A stretch of 64,000 nucleotides of DNA from Hydrogenophilus sp. (lineage in GTDB: Bacteria; Pseudomonadota; Gammaproteobacteria; Burkholderiales; Rhodocyclaceae), in NCBI GenBank assembly GCA_026416515.1, contig JAOAEZ010000001.1, forward strand, positions 210,430 to 274,429, given 5' to 3'. Positions 57,660 to 64,000 of this stretch are shown piece after piece. A program made the position numbers and the translations under genes. A model generated the notes under the pieces. That model saw only the letters and a program-made list of their open reading frames with translations, searched no databases and was not told the origin of the DNA. Position 1 is the stretch's first letter, and every line of letters starts with the position of its first letter.

Positions 57660-57676
57660 CGCGGGAGTTCGCGATC

Positions 57677-58282
57677 ATGATGAATTTGTACTCGCGTGCG
57701 ACCTGTCCCTTTTGCCATCGTTGCCGAATCGTGCTGTTTGAAAAAGGAATGGATTTCGAAGTACATGATATTGATCTTCAAAACAAACATGAAGAGGTGC
57801 GTAAGTATAGCCCTTATGGGCGTGTTCCTCTGATGGTCGATCGGGATTTGGTAATTTTCGAGCCGAATATCATTAACGAATATGTAGATGAACGCTTTCC
57901 TCATCCGCAGTTGATGCCAGCAGATCCGGTAGGTCGTGCCCGTGCTCGCCAGCTTCTGGCTACTTTAGAGCATGAGCTTTTTCGCCATATGGAGGTTTTT
58001 GAGGACCCTTCGGCCTCCGATTTAGAGCGCCAAAAAAAGAGGGAGTATTTACGAGAACAGCTGATTCAGCTTGCTCCCCTTCTTGAAAAACAGAAGTTCC
58101 TTTTCGGAGACGAATATTCAATGATCGATGTCGCGATGGCCCCTCTTTTGTGGCGTTTGGAACACTACGAGATTAAATTGCCGCCTCATGCGTCGATCAT
58201 CCATAAGTACGCAGAGCGGATCTTCAGTCGACAAGGGTTTATCGACGCGCTTTCGCCGGCTGAAAAATTGATGCGGAGTTAA
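57677..58282 (+). CDS. sspA: Stringent starvation protein A (GST-fold)
   Basis: RNA-polymerase-associated GST-like regulator. 201 residues from ATG 57677 after GGGAGTT. N-terminal thioredoxin-like half (MNLYSRATCPFCHRCRIVLF) and helical C-terminal half (QLIQLAPLLEKQKFLFGDEY). The in-frame GTG at 57635 lies inside the terminator stem region and is not preferred. Followed by sspB after four bases. Confidence 0.95.
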   Translation: MMNLYSRATCPFCHRCRIVLFEKGMDFEVHDIDLQNKHEEVRKYSPYGRVPLMVDRDLVIFEPNIINEYVDERFPHPQLMPADPVGRARARQLLATLEHELFRHMEVFEDPSASDLERQKKREYLREQLIQLAPLLEKQKFLFGDEYSMIDVAMAPLLWRLEHYEIKLPPHASIIHKYAERIFSRQGFIDALSPAEKLMRS

Positions 58283-58286
58283 CGTA

Positions 58287-58697
58287 ATGTTAGCCCTTTC
58301 TACGAAATGTTATTTGGTTCAGGCGATCTGGCAATGGTGTGTAGACCGCGGTTTGACCCCTTATTTAAGCGCGGCTGTGGCGGGTTCTCAGGTGCCGAAG
58401 GGGTATGATCAAGAGGGAACAATTGTGCTTAACCTTTCTCCAGAAGCGGTGCGCGACCTTACCTTCACGAGCGAAGGGATCGGTTGCCGCACTCGGTTCA
58501 GCGGCCAGGTTTATGAGGTGTGGATTCCTGCCGAGAATGTCTTAGCGATCTATAGCAAGGAGTCTGGACACGGAATTGCGTTACCCAACGAAATGTTTGC
58601 GGCTCCTGAACCCGAGGGGGGGGAGGGAGCGTCCCCCGATGAGTTCCATAAAGCCCATCCCCCTGTCAAAAAGGGTGGATTTAAGCGGTTGAAGTGA
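58287..58697 (+). CDS. sspB: ClpXP protease specificity-enhancing factor SspB
   Basis: Delivers ssrA-tagged and other substrates to ClpXP. 136 residues: SspB beta-fold with YLVQAIWQWCVDRGLTPYLS and VPKGYDQEGTIVLNLSPEAV, an acidic linker, then a short basic C-terminus GGFKRLK matching the ClpX-binding tail. With smpB in this window, it completes part of the tmRNA quality pathway. It is the second gene of sspAB, the usual order. Confidence 0.95.
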   Translation: MLALSTKCYLVQAIWQWCVDRGLTPYLSAAVAGSQVPKGYDQEGTIVLNLSPEAVRDLTFTSEGIGCRTRFSGQVYEVWIPAENVLAIYSKESGHGIALPNEMFAAPEPEGGEGASPDEFHKAHPPVKKGGFKRLK

Positions 58698-58710
58698 GAG
58701 ATCCTTAACC

Positions 58711-60051
58711 TTAGGAGATCGTTGGAAAGAGAATCGGTGGGGATTGGTCGCAGATGAGGGCCGCCAGCAGTTCCGCAGAACCGCAGGCGAGAGTCCAGCC
58801 GAGAGAGCCGTGGCCGCTATTTATCCAAACGTTGGGGGCACGCGTTTTCCCGATAAGCGGAATGCCGCTCGGCCTCATAGGGCGAAGCCCTGCCCATCTT
58901 TCGGTACGTTGCCAGTCTACGGCATCACCGACGAGGTTTTTCCCCCATAGATAGAGAGACCTGAGTCGCTCCTCTGAGATGGAGGTATCCCATCCTGCTA
59001 AATCAGCGATTCCGGCGATTCTCCAACGCGTTCCCAGCCGCGAGGCGACGATGCGGCGCGATTCATCAGTAATCGAGCAACGGGGAATTCGGGCTGCATC
59101 AAGAATGGGAAGAGTAAGTGAGTACCCTTTAACGGGGTGGATCAGCGCGCGCGAAAGAAAAGGCGCGGCTAGCGCAGGCGATCCCCCGCCCGCAGCAATA
59201 ATATAGAGATCGGCAGGAAGGGGTTCAGGGTCAAGGGGTGAAGGTAATCGGGACGCCCGGCAAGGTTGGGCAGATGAGAGGGGAAGGATTTTGCCATTTG
59301 GATGGACCAACAACAAAGGGGTATCGCACTGGGGAGAGCGGGAAGTCCAACCAACTGCAACAGTTGAGGTGCGGAAAAGGACGCCCGCTTCTCGACAGCG
59401 TGCAGCGAGGGCTGAGGTAAATGCCCGCGCGTCGCCGACTTCGTCTTCCGGCGCATACAAAGCTCCAACCAGCTGTTTGGCTATAGGTGCTAGGGCGGGG
59501 TCTCGTTCTACTGTCTGAGTGGGGGTTAAAGGAATAGCGGGAATTCCGAACGCCTCCAGGTCCCGCCGGTGTGCTTCGGCAAGCCGCCAGGAGGTTTTCG
59601 TGAAAAAAAGATGAAGAATGCCGTTTTGGTCGGCGTCGTAAGAGAGGTTGAGCGCCGTTCGCCAGCTGCGGAGCGTTTTCAGACTGAAACGGGCGAGCGC
59701 AGCGATTGCAGCGGCGTTTCGTCGGTGGCGCTGGGGGTGCGATTCCCATAGAAACGCTGCGAGCCATGCTGCCTCTGTGCAGTCGCATTTAAGTTTCCAG
59801 CGAAAGGGAGCGTTGTGATCGATAAGAGAGCGTAGCGCGATCAGCGGGGCTGCTGGACTAGACCAGGGGTGGGGGTGACTAACTGAGATCTGTCCGCCGT
59901 TGGCGTAACAGGCACCCGTCGCGATTTCCGAGTCTGCTTCGATAACCGTTACCCGATGACCGCGGTAAGCCAGCGCCCAGGCGGTGGTGATGCCGATTAC
60001 CCCGCCGCCGATGACGACAATGTTTATTTTTTCCGGTTTTGTCTGAATCAT
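58711..60051 (-). CDS. dadA: D-amino acid dehydrogenase (FAD, DadA family)
   Basis: 446 residues. N-terminal dinucleotide motif VVIGGGVIGITTAWALAYRG, TVIEADSEIATGACYANGGQ (family signature) and a C-terminal NSGHGSLGWTLACGSAELL. Oxidises D-amino acids into the quinone pool. Unlike a typical DadA it carries a Pro-rich stretch near residues 255-275. Converges on sspB and is divergent from fbp. Confidence 0.9.
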   Translation of the reverse strand: MIQTKPEKINIVVIGGGVIGITTAWALAYRGHRVTVIEADSEIATGACYANGGQISVSHPHPWSSPAAPLIALRSLIDHNAPFRWKLKCDCTEAAWLAAFLWESHPQRHRRNAAAIAALARFSLKTLRSWRTALNLSYDADQNGILHLFFTKTSWRLAEAHRRDLEAFGIPAIPLTPTQTVERDPALAPIAKQLVGALYAPEDEVGDARAFTSALAARCREAGVLFRTSTVAVGWTSRSPQCDTPLLLVHPNGKILPLSSAQPCRASRLPSPLDPEPLPADLYIIAAGGGSPALAAPFLSRALIHPVKGYSLTLPILDAARIPRCSITDESRRIVASRLGTRWRIAGIADLAGWDTSISEERLRSLYLWGKNLVGDAVDWQRTERWAGLRPMRPSGIPLIGKTRAPNVWINSGHGSLGWTLACGSAELLAALICDQSPPILFPTIS

Positions 60052-60105
60052 GATTTAGAGATAATCGGTAACTTCAAAAGTAACTATGACCAGGGAGGAA
60101 GCAAA

Positions 60106-61137
60106 ATGATTCCACGGGTAAGTTTAAGTCAATTTCTGATCGAAGCTCAACGAGAAGGACAGCTCGACGCCGATCTTCGCCTCCTGTTAGAAGTTCTGGC
60201 GCGAACGGCTAAAGCATTGGCTGTCACCATCAGCAAAGGAGTTTTCGCAGGGATTCATGGGGAAGCAGAGAGGATCAATGTACAAGGGGAGATGCAAAAG
60301 CGGCTCGATGTGGTGGCTCATGAGTTGATTTTACAAGCTAACGCGTGGGGAGGTCATTTGGCAGCGATGGCATCAGAGGAGGCTGACCAGGTGGTTCCGA
60401 TCCCTGAGCGCTATCCCCGCGGAGGATACCTGTTGTTGTTCGATCCACTGGATGGTTCCAGCAACATCGATGTCAATATTTCGGTGGGAACGATATTCAG
60501 TGTGTTGCGTAATCCGCGATTGGATGGCTCAGTACCGACAGAGGAGGATTTTCTTCAACCGGGGAAAGAGCAGGTTGCTGCGGGTTATGCCATTTATGGG
60601 CCAACCACCCAACTGGTGGTCTCTTTCGGGAAAGGAGTGCACGAATTTACGCTCGACCGCGAATTCGGTGCTTGGTTTCTAAGCCGAGAAAAGATGCAAA
60701 TTCCTTTAGAAACGAATGAGTTTTCAATTAATGCTGCTTACGAGCGCTATTGGTATTCTCCCGTCGCTGATTACATTCGAGAACTTAGAGCAGGAAGAGA
60801 GGGGCCGAGAAGGCGGGATTATACCCAGCGGTGGGTAGGCTCTATGGTCGCTGATATGCATCGAATATTGACGCGCGGGGGGATTTTTCTCTACCCGGTC
60901 GATCGGAAAAGCAAAGGGCAAGGGGGTAAGTTGCGGTTGCTTTACGAGGCTAATCCGATGGCTTTTTTGGTAGAGCAAGCAGGGGGATTGGCTATCGATG
61001 GAGTGGAGCGACTGTTGGAAATTGTGCCGCAAACACTCCATCAACGCGTAGGGGTAGCGATGGGGTCAAAGGTGGAGGTAGAACGGTTGAGAAGTTTCTA
61101 TAAAAGAAGGAGTGAAAGCGCACCCTTCCCCTCTTGA
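60106..61137 (+). CDS. fbp: Fructose-1,6-bisphosphatase class 1
   Basis: Gluconeogenesis and Calvin-cycle enzyme. 343 residues from ATG 60106 after GGGAGGAAGC. Motifs: MASEEADQV (Glu), FDPLDGSSNIDVNISVGTIF (metal binding), RRDYTQRWVGSMVADMHR and GGIFLYP. The start further upstream at 59956 is antisense to dadA and rejected. Fits with the phosphofructokinase at 1.6 kb in an organism doing gluconeogenesis or CO2 fixation. Confidence 0.97.
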   Translation: MIPRVSLSQFLIEAQREGQLDADLRLLLEVLARTAKALAVTISKGVFAGIHGEAERINVQGEMQKRLDVVAHELILQANAWGGHLAAMASEEADQVVPIPERYPRGGYLLLFDPLDGSSNIDVNISVGTIFSVLRNPRLDGSVPTEEDFLQPGKEQVAAGYAIYGPTTQLVVSFGKGVHEFTLDREFGAWFLSREKMQIPLETNEFSINAAYERYWYSPVADYIRELRAGREGPRRRDYTQRWVGSMVADMHRILTRGGIFLYPVDRKSKGQGGKLRLLYEANPMAFLVEQAGGLAIDGVERLLEIVPQTLHQRVGVAMGSKVEVERLRSFYKRRSESAPFPS

Positions 61138-61162
61138 TTTTTTTGAGGGGAACGCCTATTAT
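61134..61162 (+). promoter_or_regulatory. Promoter of groESL
   Basis: TTGATT (61134-61139), 17-base spacer, TATTAT (61157-61162): a good sigma-70 pattern touching the CIRCE element. The same stretch also reads CTTGATT...CGCCTATT, a weaker sigma-32 match at 13-base spacing. Confidence 0.7.
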
Positions 61163-61188
61163 TAGCACTCGTCGGCGGAGAGTGCTAA
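61162..61188. promoter_or_regulatory. CIRCE operator (HrcA-binding)
   Basis: Perfect TTAGCACTC-N9-GAGTGCTAA, the HrcA operator, immediately after the -10 and 56 bases before the groES ATG. hrcA is not in this window. Confidence 0.95.
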
Positions 61189-61243
61189 TAATAGTGCCGA
61201 CGAGTTGATGCGTTGGGTTTTTCAAAAGAGAAGGAGAAAAACG

Positions 61244-61534
61244 ATGAAACTTCGTCCACTGCATGATCGCGTGGTTGTTAAACGCGTTGAAGCAGAGCGC
61301 CGTACCGCGAGTGGAATTGTGATCCCCGATACAGCTGGGGAGAAACCCGATCAAGGCGAGGTGCTCGCCGTCGGGAACGGAAAAATTCTGGAAGATGGGA
61401 AAGTGCGGCCGATGTCGGTAAAGGTCGGCGATAAAGTGCTGTTCGGCAAGTACGCCGGTCAGACTGTGAAAGTCGAGGGGGAAGAGCTCCTCGTACTCCG
61501 GGAAGATGACATTATGGCTGTAATCGAAGAGTAA
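61244..61534 (+). CDS. groES: Co-chaperonin GroES
   Basis: 96 residues from ATG 61244 ([16 protein letters not shown]) after AAGGAGAAAAACG. Contains the mobile loop [20 protein letters not shown] and end DDIMAVIEE. First gene of groESL behind promoter and CIRCE. Confidence 0.98.
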   Translation: MKLRPLHDRVVVKRVEAERRTASGIVIPDTAGEKPDQGEVLAVGNGKILEDGKVRPMSVKVGDKVLFGKYAGQTVKVEGEELLVLREDDIMAVIEE

Positions 61535-61543
61535 AAGAGATAA

Positions 61544-63208
<1,665 letters not shown>

Positions 63209-63241
63209 AGCCGCGCTCCTTTCGCCTTAGTCTCAAAAAGG

Positions 63242-63265
63242 GCCCCGGAAAGCCGGGGCTTTTTT
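63242..63265 (+). terminator. Terminator of groESL
   Basis: GCCCCGG-AAAG-CCGGGGC hairpin (7 bp), followed by six T, 34 bases after groEL. Confidence 0.9.
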
Positions 63266-63294
63266 GTTTTGAGTGAAGTCAAAGAGGGGAATAT

Positions 63295-64000
63295 ATGTTG
63301 TGTTACAGTAATCGCTTATGGGAGGGAAAAGGAGCAGAAGTGCCTGGGTTGAGGAAAATAGCCGATTTGAGTGCCGAAGGGATATTTATACTATTGGTTA
63401 TTGCAAGTGGAGCGGGAATCCTCGGTTGGCAAGAGCAGGTTAAGCGGGAAAAGATAGAAGCCGTCTTGATTCAAGGGTACAGCGAAGTCCACCTCGCCTA
63501 TCGAGCGATACTCGATCAGTACCGTTCTGTAACTCAAGAAATTGTGCGGCACGCTTTGACTCCAGAGGTAATTTCGGAGGTAGCACGGGGGGTCTTAACC
63601 GATAACGAAGAGACAAAACGAATCGCTCGAGGGGCTGTCTATCGTACGCTGCGTCCCCTTTTTCAGAGGCTACAGACGCAGGGGTTTGGACACCTTACTT
63701 TCCATTCCTTCGATGGCGTCGTTTTCTTAAGGATGCATGAACCTACGACAGCGGGCGATCGAAGTGTCGATTTTCGCCCGCTGATTCGCCATGCGCTCGC
63801 TACCCGAGTTCGAAGTGAGGCATTTGAATCGGGGAAATTTGCGGCAGCTTTTCGCTTTGTAGAACCACTTTTCTACGAGGGTTCTTTTTTAGGAGTGGTA
63901 GAGCTAGCGGTCAGTTTTCGACAGCTACAGGTTGCGTTAAATCGAATCGATGGAATGCGGGACTATCGCCTTTACCTTTTTCGAGGCCGTAGCGCAAAGA
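63295..64000 (+). CDS. Sensor protein with double-Cache-like periplasmic domain, 3'-truncated
   Basis: The frame runs open to the end of the window. It begins at ATG 63295 (AGGGGA ahead) or GTG 63340 (GGGAAAAGGAG ahead). An N-terminal membrane helix (ILLVIASGAGILGW) is followed by a helical stretch and a Cache-type segment FGHLTFHSFDGVVFLRMHEP ... DFRPLIRHALATR and FEPLFYEGSFLGVVELAVSF (in part). This pattern is found in chemoreceptors and in sensor kinases or diguanylate cyclases. The output domain is outside the window, so the type is unknown. Confidence 0.8.
   Translation, partial: MLCYSNRLWEGKGAEVPGLRKIADLSAEGIFILLVIASGAGILGWQEQVKREKIEAVLIQGYSEVHLAYRAILDQYRSVTQEIVRHALTPEVISEVARGVLTDNEETKRIARGAVYRTLRPLFQRLQTQGFGHLTFHSFDGVVFLRMHEPTTAGDRSVDFRPLIRHALATRVRSEAFESGKFAAAFRFVEPLFYEGSFLGVVELAVSFRQLQVALNRIDGMRDYRLYLFRGRSAK

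Noticed and set aside
57635-57676. GTG 57635 start for sspA
   Set aside because: It would make the terminator stem part of the coding sequence and adds residues absent in homologues.
59956-60105. Upstream extension of fbp
   Set aside because: Antisense to the dadA start; fbp has a clear ribosome site at ATG 60106.

Overview
The window is a contiguous piece of a bacterial chromosome made almost entirely of housekeeping, energy and motility genes. I see no insertion sequence, prophage, CRISPR array or rRNA. Gene content and order point to a Gram-negative betaproteobacterium: rpsU-dnaG-rpoD, hemC-hemD-hemX-hemY, petABC-sspAB, 4.5S RNA-dnaX-ybaB-recR, and flhB-flhA-flhF-fliA followed by motor genes. 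A respiratory bc1 complex, fructose-bisphosphatase, a phosphofructokinase with a PPi-type residue, PEP carboxylase and a probable sulfur-responsive regulator would fit a respiratory, possibly autotrophic or sulfur-metabolising member of the Hydrogenophilales. That lineage call is inference from recollection of gene order, not from a database comparison.

Layout. 1-5 kb: tail of a chemoreceptor, phosphofructokinase, an unknown membrane protein and murJ. 5-16 kb: rpsT, DUF3579, ppiD, fabI, smpB, ratA-rnfH, guaB-guaA, a PilZ protein, a CBS/nucleotidyltransferase protein, tadA and an L,D-transpeptidase. 16-21.5 kb (minus): rpsU-dnaG-rpoD-tRNA(CAU)-ygfZ and a small membrane gene. 21.5-26.7 kb: tsaD, plsY, xerD, ogt-proA and an unknown membrane gene. 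27-35.5 kb (plus): flhB, flhA, flhF, a degenerate flhG, fliA and a MotC/MotD-type stator pair. 35.4-47.8 kb (minus): aat-bpt-pyrD, a TDT-family transporter with a sigma-54 promoter, its probable FisR-like activator, an HtrA protease, two Hsp20 genes, mtnA, ppc and a periplasmic thioredoxin-like protein. 47.8-52 kb: hemCDXY. 52-54.8 kb: 4.5S RNA-dnaX-ybaB-recR. 55-58.7 kb: petABC and sspAB. 58.7-63.2 kb: dadA, fbp, and groESL behind a perfect CIRCE element. The window ends inside a sensor protein with a Cache-like domain.

Two places stand out. (1) The flagellar number/position gene after flhF encodes a MinD/FlhG-like protein that keeps the N-terminal DQAxxLR motif, the FlhF-activating element of FlhG, but has no Walker A P-loop. 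(2) A sigma-54 activator carries cysteines 52, 63 and 70, the spacing reported for the sulfane-sulfur sensor FisR. Downstream lie, in order, a perfect inverted repeat, a -24/-12 promoter, a terminator-like hairpin and a TDT/SLAC1-type transporter gene. This looks like a self-contained sulfur-sensing export module. Other points are overlapping divergent start codons (thioredoxin-like gene/hemC), a terminator directly in front of sspA, an AT-hook-like tail on FliA, tandem stem-loops in front of mtnA, and a strong G-over-C (purine-over-pyrimidine) bias of the plus strand in both gene orientations.
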